Assembly (NCBI GenBank): GCA_015075515.1 | Contig: JABTUE010000005.1 | Coordinates: 1-59,361 of the forward strand | Source of the DNA: Planctomycetota bacterium | GTDB lineage: Bacteria > Planctomycetota > UBA8742 > UBA2392 | Reading direction: 5' to 3' | Length of the DNA stretch: 59,361 bases | In this document: positions 1-7,963 of the stretch, in pieces | Numbering within the stretch: the first letter of the stretch is position 1 | Layout of the letters: each line of letters starts with the position of its first letter | The notes under the pieces: model-generated | Told to the model about the DNA's origin: nothing | Seen by the model: the letters and a program-made list of their open reading frames with translations, nothing else | Database searches by the model: none | Program-made: the position numbers and the translations under genes

Positions 1-13
1 ATGACGGCTGGAA

Positions 14-113
14 CGGAGGTTGGGGCGGGAGTTTGGGGGCGGAAGGTTGGAGTGAGGGAGGTTGGGGAGAGAGGTTGGGGGCTGGGGGCAGGAGGTTGGG
101 GGCAGGAGGTTGG
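14..113 (+). repeat. G-rich short tandem-like repeats (AGGTTGG units)
   Basis: The heptamer AGGTTGG occurs at 17, 44, 59, 72, 93 and 107, separated by further G-runs of three to five. The strand bias is extreme (almost no C), so the plus strand could form G-quadruplexes. It lies upstream of the queD-like gene and has no credible coding potential. Function unknown; it may be a slippage-prone spacer. The remaining stretch to 266 holds a palindromic repeat and then nothing recognisable. Confidence 0.75.
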
Positions 114-145
114 AGAACCGGATGCAAGCCGCAATCCCCGTCGCC

Positions 146-202
146 GGCCCCGAAGGGGCCGTGGGCTGCACAGCCACGGGTGGAGCGAAGCGGAACCCGT
201 GG
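146..202. repeat. Dispersed palindromic (REP-like) repeat
   Basis: Two perfect hairpins lie side by side: GGCCCC-GAA-GGGGCC at 146-160 and CCACGGGT...ACCCGTGG at 174-202. Between them is an imperfect inverted repeat GTGGGCTG/CAGCCAC. The text around the second hairpin (GTGGAGCGAAGCGGAACCC) resembles a repeat family that I recall as scattered through intergenic DNA of planctomycetes and relatives; that attribution is from memory and was not searched. No transposase is adjacent. Confidence 0.6.
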
Positions 203-266
203 AAGACCCTTGGCCGCGGCGGCTGTCGAGGGCATACCTGTCTGCGGTACTGTGTTCCCTGTGCCC

Positions 267-626
267 ATGCACGAGATCTGGAAAGAGTTCACGTTCGAGG
301 CCGCGCACCGGTTGCCCCATGTGCCGCCGGATCATCGTTGCGCCAATCTGCACGGGCATTCTTTTCGCTGCCGCGTGTTTGTGCGGGGAACGTTGCGGCA
401 GCCCCAGGGCTGGGTGGTGGATTTTGCCGAGATCTCGGCGGCAATGGCGCCGCTGCTGAAACAGCTTGACCATGCGCTGCTGAATGACGTGCCGGGACTG
501 GATAACCCGACATCCGAAGTTCTGGCCCGGTGGATCTATGACCGGCTCCGGCCGGCGCTTCCGGGCGTGAGCGCGGTGGAAGTTGCCGAGACCGCGACCT
601 GCGGTTGTGTCTACCGGCCGGCCTGA
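267..626 (+). CDS. queD: 6-carboxytetrahydropterin synthase (QueD/PTPS family)
   Basis: A 119-residue protein of normal length for the 6-pyruvoyltetrahydropterin synthase fold. The zinc ligands are visible as His14 (EAAHRLP) and His29/His31 (NLHGH), with the catalytic Cys25 just before them. VVDFAEI (50-56), LDHALLND (67-74), PTSE (81-84) and Glu108 complete the family pattern. QueD converts 7,8-dihydroneopterin triphosphate to 6-carboxytetrahydropterin in queuosine synthesis; some members make pyruvoyl-tetrahydropterin instead. The start was chosen at 267 because the family begins with a short strand before EAAHR; the longer upstream reading frame is low-complexity. No other queuosine genes are adjacent. 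Its 3' end overlaps the convergent methyltransferase by 16 bp. Confidence 0.9.
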   Translation: MHEIWKEFTFEAAHRLPHVPPDHRCANLHGHSFRCRVFVRGTLRQPQGWVVDFAEISAAMAPLLKQLDHALLNDVPGLDNPTSEVLARWIYDRLRPALPGVSAVEVAETATCGCVYRPA

Positions 627-1243
627 AGGCACGCGACATACGCCCAGCGGCCCGCCACGGGCGACACGGCGGCGCCGGCCTGTCGCAGCCAGTCCAGCAC
701 ACCCGGTTCGTGGCGCACGTGGTGTGCTGCAAGGTGCCGGCGGATCAGACCGCGCAGCGGCCCCGGCCAGCGGGCGAAGTCCCAGAAGTCCACGACGTGC
801 AGCGCGCCGCCGGGTGCCAAACAGCGCCGCGCGGCCTGCAGGGCCGGGCGCCATTGCGGCATCATGGACAGGGCGTAGGAAAGCAGCACGGCGTCAAACC
901 CGCCGGGTCGGCCGAGTTCTGCCGGGCTGGCAATGTCTTCGGCGCGCCGGTGGTACAGGCGCAGGCCGGGGCGTCGGCGCGCGCTTTTCAGCATCTGGCT
1001 GCAGGCGTCCACGCCGCACAGATCGGCGCCGGGCAGGCGGCGGCGCAGGCGCGCCAGGTTGCGCGCGGTGCCGCAGCCGATTTCCAGCACCGAGCCGGGT
1101 CGCTGCCGGGTCACGCGCGCCAGCGCGCGTTCGCGCCCGAACAGGAACAGCCGCCGTGTCAGGTCGTAGAAGTGACGCTGCACGCGGTAGAAGCGTTCCA
1201 GAAAGGCGGTGTGGTCGTCGGTGCCTGCAATAAATGGATTCAT
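611..1243 (-). CDS. SAM-dependent methyltransferase, BtaB-like
   Basis: A 210-residue class I methyltransferase. Motif I is VLEIGCGTARNLARL (about residues 52-66), followed by an acidic residue in CGVDACSQM and a post-motif block GGALHVVDFWDF. The N-terminal region with RFYRVQRHFYDLTRRLFLFGRER resembles BtaB, which N-methylates diacylglyceryl-homoserine in betaine-lipid synthesis, and related lipid or quinone methyltransferases. No btaA-like gene is present nearby, so the substrate is open. Start and upstream region are divergent to the PP2C-STAND gene, with 128 bp between the two chosen starts. Confidence 0.8.
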   Translation of the reverse strand: MNPFIAGTDDHTAFLERFYRVQRHFYDLTRRLFLFGRERALARVTRQRPGSVLEIGCGTARNLARLRRRLPGADLCGVDACSQMLKSARRRPGLRLYHRRAEDIASPAELGRPGGFDAVLLSYALSMMPQWRPALQAARRCLAPGGALHVVDFWDFARWPGPLRGLIRRHLAAHHVRHEPGVLDWLRQAGAAVSPVAGRWAYVACLQAGR

Positions 1244-1353
1244 ATATCCATTTATGCCCCGTCCGTGGCGGTTGCGACAGGGGGGCGACCGAACGCCTGC
1301 CCCCCTCCCGGACCGCGGGGATGACGCGCCTGTTGCGCCCGGCCCGGTGCGGC

Positions 1354-1359
1354 TACACT
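1354..1359 (+). promoter_or_regulatory. Putative -10 element (TACACT)
   Basis: TACACT lies 12 nt before the ATG at 1372. It resembles the TATAGACT/TATACT hexamers found close upstream of several other starts in this window. No convincing -35 is visible, so this is suggestive only. Confidence 0.35.
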
Positions 1360-1371
1360 GTGCGTTCCATC

Positions 1372-4300
1372 ATGACCGCGCACAGCGACCGTTCGCGCCA
1401 GGTTCAGCTTGGGCTTCTGCCCAAGGCACCCGTTCTGCCGGGCGTGCAGATCGCCACCCACTATGAACCCGTGGACATGGTCGGCGGCGACTTTTACGAC
1501 TTTCTGTCCTTTCCGCCCAACCGCCTGGGCATCGTGATTGCCGACGTTTCCGGCCACGGCGTGGACGCCGCCATCATCATGGCCCTGGCCAAAAAGTCGC
1601 TGCAACTGATTGCCCGCAACGCCGCCGGCCCGCGCGAGGTGCTGCTGGCCCTGGGCGCCGAACTGGCGCCTGATCTGCCCGACAAGGCCTTCATCAGCGT
1701 GTTTTACGGCATTCTGGACATGCGCGAGGGCACGCTCAGTTACGCCAGCGCCGGCCACAACCCGCCGCTGATGCTGCGCGCCGGCGCGCCCCAGGAACTG
1801 CCCGGCAAGGGCACCGTCATTTCGCGCACGCTGCTGGAGCATCTGGGCCGCACGCTGGAGGAATTCACCGTGCCGTTTGCGCGCGGTGACACGCTGCTGC
1901 TGTACACCGACGGCATCGTCGAGGCCACCGGCCCCGACGACCAGGAGTTCGGGCTGGCGCGCCTGAAGGATCGCGCGGCCGAAAACGCCAACGACGAATG
2001 CCGCCGGCTGCTGGAGGCGATCTGGGCCGACGTGACCGGTTTTGTGGGCGACCGCGGCCTGAGCGACGATGTCACGCTGCTGGCGGTGCGGCTGCGCGAG
2101 ATGATGCTGACGCCGGTGCCGCTGACGGGTGTGGCGCGGCCGCGGCGGCTTTCGAACATTGAACCCGCCGAGTCGCCGTTTGTCGGGCGCGAGGAGCCTC
2201 TGGCGGCGCTGCACCGCTGGCTGGGCGAACACGCCGCGCTGATGGTCGTGTCCGGCACCGCCGGCGCCGGCAAAACCGCGCTGGCGCGCGAGTTCGGCCG
2301 CCAGGCCGCCCAGAACCTGCCGTTCGGGTCGTGGTTTGTGGACCTGTCGCAGGCCCAGGACGCGCCCGACGCGATGCGCGAAATCCTGACCGTGCTGGGC
2401 GCCGCGCCGCGCGGGGCCGAACCGCTTCTGCGTTCGGTGGCCGACGCGCTGGCCACGCGCGGGCCGATGCTGCTGATTCTGGACGGACTGCGCGACCCGC
2501 TGGGCACGCTGGGTGACGCCCTGGGCGTGTGGCTGAAGGCCCAGCCCGAGGCGCGGTTTCTGCTGACCACCCGGCGCGCCGCGCGCTTCATTGGCGCGCA
2601 GGAACTTCAACTGGCCCCGCTGCGTTACCCAGACCGCGCCCTGCGCCGCAACGCCCCGGTGGACGAACTGCGCCACTTTGAGGCCGTGCAGTTCTTCGTT
2701 TACGCGGCCATGGAACACGTGCCTGATTTTGACCCCGGCGATGACGACCTGCGCCTGGTTGCCCAGGTGTGCGAGGCGCTGGAGGGCCACCCGATTTCGC
2801 TGCAGCTCGCGGCGGCGCGGCTGGGCACGCTCAGCCTTGCCGAGCTGGCGGGCCAGCTCAAGACCACCAGCCGCAAGCTGGCGGCGCTGCAGGACCCGGC
2901 AGGCAAGGGTTCGTCGGCCGTGCTGTCCAGCCTGCGCGATTCGATTGACTGGTCGCTGCAATCGCTGGCCGACCACGAACTTTCGGCGCTCAACCAGCTC
3001 TGTATCTTTCCCGACGGGTTCTTTATCGAGGCCGCGCAGGAGGTTGTCTCGCTGGCGTCGCACCCCGGCGCGCCGCCGCTGTCGGCGATTGTGGCGGCGC
3101 TGTTCGAGCGCGGCCTGCTGGCGCGCCAGAGTCTGAGCCTTGGCAACCGCTGGCGGGTTTACGGCCCGGTGCTGGACACGCTGCGTTCGCGCACGGACTG
3201 GGGATTCGGCAGCGGCGACCCGGAAAACCCGGTGCGCCGGTTCGTGCAGTATTTCGCCAGTCTGGCCTTCACCATCGGTGTGGATCCGTCCGGCCGCCAC
3301 GCCGCGCAATGGCGCGAGCGCGCCCAGATCGAACAGGCCGCGTTTCGCCTCGCGCATAAACTGGCTCGTGGCGCCAACGACCGCCACGCCGCGGCGCTTC
3401 TGATGGTGCCGCTGGCGTCGGGGCTGCTGCGTTCGGGCCGCGGCGAGGAGGCCCAGCGCCTGTTTCGCGAGTATCTGGCCAACTCGCCCGGCGGCCGGAT
3501 TGAACCCGAAGCCGAAGCCCTGGTGTGCCTGGCCTATGCCCGCGTGCAGGCCTGGGTGGCCGACCACGCCAGCGCCGGCGAGTATTACGCGCGAGCCGAA
3601 CGCGCCGCCGCCCGCAGCAAGGACCGCCTGTTCCGCGGCATGGTGGCCGTCAGCCACGCCGAGCACCTGATGGTCACCAAGCAGCCCGCGCCGGCGGCCG
3701 AACGTCTGGATTACGCCACGTTCATGTTCCAGCGCGGCGGCGACGCCACGCGCATGGATCTGCTGGATGTCGCGCGCGGGCGCCTGCTGCTGCTGCAGGG
3801 CAGGCCAGCCGAGGCCGCGGCCACGCTGCTGGCGGCGGCCGAACGGCTCAAGCGCGCGGGGCTGGCGCGCGACGGCCTTCAGGCGCGCTCGGTGGCCGCC
3901 ACGGCGCTGTTGAACCTGGACCGCAACGAGGAAGCGCTGGCGGTGCTGAATGACCTGCTGGCTGAAATGGCCCACGAGGAAACCAGCGACCAGGAGGCAA
4001 TCGCCCACCACAACCATTCGCTGGTGCTGATGAACCTGGGCCGGTTTGAGGAAGCCCTGGCCGCGCTGGACGCCGCCGAGGAAACCACGCGCCTGATCGG
4101 CCGCCACGAGGGTTTGGCGTGGATCGCGGCCGCGCGCGCGCGCCTGCACATGCTGATGGGCGAACACGACCTGGCCGCCACGCTGCTAAACGAGGCTTTG
4201 GCCGTTGCCCGCCGTGTGCAGAGCCCCACCGCGATCGGCGGCGCGCATTACCTGGTTGTGCTGCTGGCGGCCCTGCGCCGCGATTTCGCCGGGTTGCTGG

Positions 4301-4833
4301 CGCGCCTGGCCGAACTGCGCGCTGAATCCGCCGTGGCCCCCGGCACCCGCAGTTCCGTGGATCTGCCCGTGCTGGAACTGTGGGCGCGTGCCGAAACAGG
4401 CCAGAACACCGATGTCGCGCCGCTTGGGGCCGAAGTCGCGCGCTGGGCCGTCGGCCGCGAAGAAGCGCCTTTGCGCGCGTTGTTTTCCGCCGTGTGCGCC
4501 CGCGTGGCCGAACTGGCCAGGGACACCGCCGCGCGCGACGCCGCGCTGGCCGTTGTGCAGAAAGAAGTCGCCGAGGCCGTGCTTTCGCCCTATGACCCCA
4601 ACCTGTTGACCCAACTGGCGCTGGAACTGGCCGAAGAAGTCAACGCCCGCGCCAGCGCCCCCGCGCCCGGCCCCGACGGCGCCGTGGTCGGCAAACTGAT
4701 TCATGCCCGCGAACATTCCCTGCGCTTTGCCTGCCGCTGCGGCGCCGAATACACCGTCAAGTCCGGCCGGGCCGGCAAGGCCACGGCCTGCCCGCGCTGC
4801 CGCACGCGCCTGATTGTCCCCCGGCCGAAATAG
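1372..4833 (+). CDS. PP2C (SpoIIE/RsbU-type) phosphatase - STAND ATPase - TPR - zinc ribbon fusion protein
   Basis: A 1153-residue multidomain protein. Residues ~15-240 are a PPM/SpoIIE phosphatase: GGDFYDF (~38-44), ADVSGHG (~57-63), YASAGHNPP, LLYTDGIVEA (~176-185) and SDDVTLL near 231 supply the metal-binding aspartates. A STAND/NB-ARC-like NTPase follows, with Walker A GTAGAGKT (~295-302) and a Walker B-like LLILDGL (~366). Residues ~640-1090 are TPR-like helices. The C-terminus is a Cys4 zinc ribbon (CRCG...CPRC) of the kind common in planctomycetes. RsbU-type phosphatases dephosphorylate anti-anti-sigma factors in partner switching; no such partner or anti-sigma kinase is encoded nearby. 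ATG 1372 was preferred over the in-frame ATGs at 1234 and 1321 because the phosphatase fold starts just after it and the longer versions run into the divergent gene. Confidence 0.85.
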   Translation: MTAHSDRSRQVQLGLLPKAPVLPGVQIATHYEPVDMVGGDFYDFLSFPPNRLGIVIADVSGHGVDAAIIMALAKKSLQLIARNAAGPREVLLALGAELAPDLPDKAFISVFYGILDMREGTLSYASAGHNPPLMLRAGAPQELPGKGTVISRTLLEHLGRTLEEFTVPFARGDTLLLYTDGIVEATGPDDQEFGLARLKDRAAENANDECRRLLEAIWADVTGFVGDRGLSDDVTLLAVRLREMMLTPVPLTGVARPRRLSNIEPAESPFVGREEPLAALHRWLGEHAALMVVSGTAGAGKTALAREFGRQAAQNLPFGSWFVDLSQAQDAPDAMREILTVLGAAPRGAEPLLRSVADALATRGPMLLILDGLRDPLGTLGDALGVWLKAQPEARFLLTTRRAARFIGAQELQLAPLRYPDRALRRNAPVDELRHFEAVQFFVYAAMEHVPDFDPGDDDLRLVAQVCEALEGHPISLQLAAARLGTLSLAELAGQLKTTSRKLAALQDPAGKGSSAVLSSLRDSIDWSLQSLADHELSALNQLCIFPDGFFIEAAQEVVSLASHPGAPPLSAIVAALFERGLLARQSLSLGNRWRVYGPVLDTLRSRTDWGFGSGDPENPVRRFVQYFASLAFTIGVDPSGRHAAQWRERAQIEQAAFRLAHKLARGANDRHAAALLMVPLASGLLRSGRGEEAQRLFREYLANSPGGRIEPEAEALVCLAYARVQAWVADHASAGEYYARAERAAARSKDRLFRGMVAVSHAEHLMVTKQPAPAAERLDYATFMFQRGGDATRMDLLDVARGRLLLLQGRPAEAAATLLAAAERLKRAGLARDGLQARSVAATALLNLDRNEEALAVLNDLLAEMAHEETSDQEAIAHHNHSLVLMNLGRFEEALAALDAAEETTRLIGRHEGLAWIAAARARLHMLMGEHDLAATLLNEALAVARRVQSPTAIGGAHYLVVLLAALRRDFAGLLARLAELRAESAVAPGTRSSVDLPVLELWARAETGQNTDVAPLGAEVARWAVGREEAPLRALFSAVCARVAELARDTAARDAALAVVQKEVAEAVLSPYDPNLLTQLALELAEEVNARASAPAPGPDGAVVGKLIHAREHSLRFACRCGAEYTVKSGRAGKATACPRCRTRLIVPRPK

Positions 4834-4888
4834 CCCCCGGGCGGCGGGCGCTGCCCAGGTTCCAGAAGCCAGCCAACTTTGAAACCTG

Positions 4889-5908
4889 CTATTCCTCGGC
4901 GTCCTCGATCATTTCCGGCACGTACACCCGGCGCAGGGGCAGCAGTCCCTTGTAGCGCGAGTCGAACTGCTCGTAGTACTGGAACACCAGCGAAACCAGC
5001 TCGTCCCCGTCAATCAGGCGCAGGTTGCTCTTGGACTTGGCAAACGTGGCGGCCTGTGCCGTGAACGTCCCCAACGCAACCAGCAGGCCGTACTCTCCCG
5101 CGCCCACCTTTCCGTACAGGGCCGAAACTACCGGGTCGCCAATGCTGCCGGTCGTGCTTTTGACCTGCACTTTCACGATCGGCGGCACGAACCCCAGTTC
5201 ATCCTTGTGGGCAACAATGTCCACGCCACCGTCCGGCCCTTCGGGCGACACGCGGGTGCGGTAGCCCATCTGGTTCAGCAGGTGCGCCACGAACTCCGCA
5301 AACGGGTGCCCCTTCAATTCCTGGGCCAGCTTCTTGAGCACAAAGTCCCGCGTGCTTTCTTCGATGTCTTCGGCTACAGCTCCGATCGTGACGTCACCAG
5401 CTACCGGCGGCGGGGCCACCTTGCCCTCAACGGCCGCGCGGAACTCCTCGGCATAGGTCTGGACCTTGAACAGGCTCATGGCCGAGCCGATCTCGTACAA
5501 CGCCCCTTGCGTAAAATGCGTGCGCGGCAGGCTGCGCAGCCACTTGACGCTTCGGTGGTTAGGGTAGCTTTCTTCGGGCTTGGGCTGGTAGCGGTACTCG
5601 CCCTCAATGCGCCCCAGGTGAATCTGGCGGTCGCGCTTGGAGGGGTAAACTACCAAGTCGCCCGGCTTGATTTCGTGCATGAAGCGGAACAGTTGCCCGG
5701 CGTTGTTCGGAATCGCGCCCGGCTTTTTCTCCGGGTAGGCCGCAGCCACGGCGGATTTAAATGCCTCGCGGTCGGCGGGCAGGCGCGAAAGATCGCCCAT
5801 CTTGGGCCAGCCGATCGCGATGCAGGTGTGTTTCAAGAACAGTGTGTCGGCATCGCCCGTCTTGCCGCCGTGAATGCCCCAGATGTTGGTTTCGCTTGTT
5901 GCTGCCAT
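4889..5908 (-). CDS. Mrr-like restriction endonuclease
   Basis: A 339-residue protein. The C-terminal half carries the Mrr/PD-(D/E)XK nuclease core: a helix (FAEFVAHLLNQMGY), then GPDGGVDIVAH (Asp about 227) and VKVQVKST (Gln-Val-Lys about 247-249), the D-QxK form of the active site. The N-terminal ~100 residues (WGIHGGKTGDADTLF; KPGDLVVYPSKRDRQIHLGRI) look like a PUA/EVE-type modified-base reading domain, as in known Mrr-like fusions. Mrr enzymes are type IV restriction enzymes that cut methylated foreign DNA. GGAGAG precedes the ATG. It is the downstream end of a minus-strand accessory cluster; the 53 bp upstream contain two direct copies of GCCGCTTGCG. Confidence 0.85.
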   Translation of the reverse strand: MAATSETNIWGIHGGKTGDADTLFLKHTCIAIGWPKMGDLSRLPADREAFKSAVAAAYPEKKPGAIPNNAGQLFRFMHEIKPGDLVVYPSKRDRQIHLGRIEGEYRYQPKPEESYPNHRSVKWLRSLPRTHFTQGALYEIGSAMSLFKVQTYAEEFRAAVEGKVAPPPVAGDVTIGAVAEDIEESTRDFVLKKLAQELKGHPFAEFVAHLLNQMGYRTRVSPEGPDGGVDIVAHKDELGFVPPIVKVQVKSTTGSIGDPVVSALYGKVGAGEYGLLVALGTFTAQAATFAKSKSNLRLIDGDELVSLVFQYYEQFDSRYKGLLPLRRVYVPEMIEDAEE

Positions 5909-5961
5909 ACTGGACTCTCCACTCCAAGTTCAGCCGCTTGCGGCGAGTAGCGCCGCTTGCG

Positions 5962-6426
5962 CTACGCATCCAACTTCCCTCCGTTGAGGAAGGCGCGCTG
6001 GTCAATGTACTCGCCTTCGATCTTGTTGCCGTAGAGGTGGTCGAAATCTCCGTCGCAGGCCAACAGGTAAGAGCCTGCGGCCTTCGCTGCGGCGGCAATC
6101 CACACGTCGTTCTGTTTCTTCTCCATCGACCTTCCAACAGAGTTCGAGTAGAGCATGATCTCGACGTAGGCCTTTACGACCTCATCAGAGTTGATGTCCA
6201 CGGGCGGAAGTTCGTTAATCGCGGCTTCAAGCGACTGGCGCTTCGCGTCGCCCCAGTTGTTTCTTCCGACGATGGCCCAGATTTCCCCATAGGTAACCAC
6301 GCACAATTGCGGCCGGAGAGTCTGCGCGTCGAGTTGGAACTTGTCCTTGATAGCCGTGCCAACCCTTCCGCCCCGAACGATCTGGAGCAACACATTGGTA
6401 TCCAGCATGTATTGCCGCCGAATCAT
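5962..6426 (-). CDS. PIN-domain RNase (VapC-like toxin)
   Basis: A 154-residue PIN domain. The acidic triad/tetrad is intact: Asp9 in MLDTNVLL, Glu48 in YGEIW, Asp107 in QNDVWIAA and the Asp cluster 125-129 in CDGDFD. PIN proteins are Mg-dependent ribonucleases, mostly toxins of toxin-antitoxin pairs. The ATG overlaps the stop of the upstream 321-residue gene by 4 bp (ATGA), the usual translational coupling of antitoxin then toxin. No normal small VapB-like antitoxin is present, so the long upstream protein is the likely partner. Confidence 0.85.
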   Translation of the reverse strand: MIRRQYMLDTNVLLQIVRGGRVGTAIKDKFQLDAQTLRPQLCVVTYGEIWAIVGRNNWGDAKRQSLEAAINELPPVDINSDEVVKAYVEIMLYSNSVGRSMEKKQNDVWIAAAAKAAGSYLLACDGDFDHLYGNKIEGEYIDQRAFLNGGKLDA

Positions 6427-7388
6427 TCCTGCGGCTCCGAAATCGCCGCAAGAAACTCCTCCTCAGTCTCGTCTCCTGGCCACGTGCCGAATATGGCATT
6501 TATGCCACTGCGCGGCCCCTGCTCAACTTGCAGTCTTCGACGGTCGAGCTTCTGCGCGAGCGGCTGTGGCAGCTTTTCGAACAGTGTCGCCTTGCCTTCA
6601 CCCCGCTCGAAGTGGTCAACCTCGATTCGCAACACACGGCCCGAAGGGCGAAACACCGCATTGCCCTGCACTAGAATCTTGCTGCCAAGGAGCGGAGAAA
6701 GCGCCTCAATGTCTCCGTGATCAAGAATGCAAGCCACTTCTGCGCCCTGAACGACCAGGCCAAACATGCTGGTGCTGTGTCGTACCATGTCGAGCTTGCC
6801 CAGTAACTGAACTTTACGAGGGCGCGGTGTGGATTGGCCCAACTTGCGGGCGTTCTGAATCGTGGTTGCGTCTGCAATGGCCGGCTGCTCCTTCGCGACA
6901 CGGTTGCCGTGAAGGTCTGCTCGTTCGAAAACCCGACCGAAGGCCTTGTGAAGCCCTCGAATGTCCTTGAGCATCGCTTCGTCAAAAAACCGGCTGTCGG
7001 CATCGGACCGGCGCACTGAGAACATGGTGTCGGCCAACAGGTCAAGCGGCGTATCGTCTTTTCGAGGTGCCGCGTCAGGAGTCTCGGCGCCAAACATGCC
7101 CCTCTGCCACAGTGTGTCGGGGGCGGTGTCCCGCAGGCGCGGTGCTTCATAGAAAAGCCGCGTTACGCCATCCCCATTACCCTCGTGATCGCAAAAGCGA
7201 ATGTCCGCAGCCTTGGGTAGCCAGTCCGGGCGGCGTCCGCGACGTGAACTCACTCCTTCAAAACGCATTCGCACTGCTTCGCGAGCAAGGTCGGCTACCC
7301 GGGCCAGTACCGCGCCGAACTCACCGGGCATCTTGCCGTGCAGCGCTTCGGCGCTGTGGAGGGTGATCGTGTGTTCAACGGTCTGCAT
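6423..7388 (-). CDS. Putative long antitoxin partner of the PIN protein
   Basis: A 321-residue protein without a family I can name. Two parts stand out. Around residues 190-265 is a beta-rich segment (LLGKLDMVRHSTSMFGL ... GSKILVQGNAVFRPSGRVLRIEVD) that could be an OB-like fold. The extreme C-terminus has FGTWPGDETEEEF, which closely resembles the acidic WPGDE-type tail that, as I recall, occurs on small antitoxins encoded next to PIN toxins. Its stop is fused by ATGA overlap to the PIN gene. I infer that it neutralises the PIN protein through this tail, while the N-terminal 200 residues supply an unknown sensing or DNA-binding role. AGGGCAGGTG lies just before the ATG. Confidence 0.6.
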   Translation of the reverse strand: MQTVEHTITLHSAEALHGKMPGEFGAVLARVADLAREAVRMRFEGVSSRRGRRPDWLPKAADIRFCDHEGNGDGVTRLFYEAPRLRDTAPDTLWQRGMFGAETPDAAPRKDDTPLDLLADTMFSVRRSDADSRFFDEAMLKDIRGLHKAFGRVFERADLHGNRVAKEQPAIADATTIQNARKLGQSTPRPRKVQLLGKLDMVRHSTSMFGLVVQGAEVACILDHGDIEALSPLLGSKILVQGNAVFRPSGRVLRIEVDHFERGEGKATLFEKLPQPLAQKLDRRRLQVEQGPRSGINAIFGTWPGDETEEEFLAAISEPQE

Positions 7389-7453
7389 GGGTCACCTGCC
7401 CTTTCGTGGCCCCAGTATGCCATCTAAGGGGACATATCGCGCCGTCGGGCAGT

Positions 7454-7963
7454 TCAGGCATGCTCGCTTTCTTCGTTGCCGACGTGAAACCAGCGTACTT
7501 TGCAGGGTTCCGGGCCAGGGACTAGTTCAACCAGGGCACCGTAGGCGTATTCAAGCTCGCCTTCGGGCTGCGTTGCGCGTTTCAGCTTTTCAACGTCATC
7601 GGCCATGGGCTGGCCTTGTCGCTTCGCCTCGACGATCAGCAGGTTTCGGCGGGTGCCGCGCTGGTGGACGATGATGTCAGGCCTGATGCCGTGCTTGGCC
7701 GCGAAGGCATCCGTGGCGCGCCTGCATTTCATAATCTTGGCGTCGTTCAGATTGCGGTTGTACTCAACGTCAACATGCCAGCCGGGAAACTCGTCCTGCA
7801 AGTACATCGCAAGCCGGTGCGTGATGGATTGCTCGTGGCCTTGCGTCAGCAAGTAGGCGTCATGGTCGCGCAGGCGCTCCATGCAGCGCGCCAACCGGGC
7901 TTTCACGGCTTCTGGTGTTGGCCACTCTGGCGACCAGTCCGGGTTTTCGTGTTGGTCAGGCAT
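7454..7963 (-). CDS. Small PD-(D/E)XK nuclease-like protein
   Basis: A 169-residue soluble protein. The segment HEQSITHRLAMYLQDEF, then VDVEYNR, GIRPDIIVH and LLIVEAKR follows the order expected for a PD-(D/E)XK core: an N-terminal helix with an acidic residue, Asp in RPDIIVH and the E-x-K of VEAKR. This exact arrangement is found in short proteins of defence and mobile regions. Its start overlaps the stop of the upstream gene by 8 bp, so the two are probably co-translated. The target is unknown, and enzymatic activity is inferred from the motif only. Confidence 0.6.
   Translation of the reverse strand: MPDQHENPDWSPEWPTPEAVKARLARCMERLRDHDAYLLTQGHEQSITHRLAMYLQDEFPGWHVDVEYNRNLNDAKIMKCRRATDAFAAKHGIRPDIIVHQRGTRRNLLIVEAKRQGQPMADDVEKLKRATQPEGELEYAYGALVELVPGPEPCKVRWFHVGNEESEHA

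Noticed and set aside
1..266. preQ1-type riboswitch upstream of queD
   Set aside because: No conserved aptamer core could be recognised; the region consists of G-rich repeats and a palindromic repeat.
33..266. N-terminal extension of QueD
   Set aside because: It translates the G-rich and palindromic repeats; the family begins near the ATG at 267.
1234..1371. N-terminal extension of the PP2C-STAND protein from ATG 1234 or 1321
   Set aside because: The added residues are not phosphatase-like, and the longest version overlaps the divergent methyltransferase start.
1252..4167. Very long antisense frames (971 codons opposite the PP2C-STAND gene; others opposite the DUF1549, methyltransferase/deaminase, MoxR and YidC genes)
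   Set aside because: High GC and codon bias make the antisense of real genes open. The translations are Arg/Gln/His/Ala-rich with no domain, while the opposite strand has clear conserved motifs.
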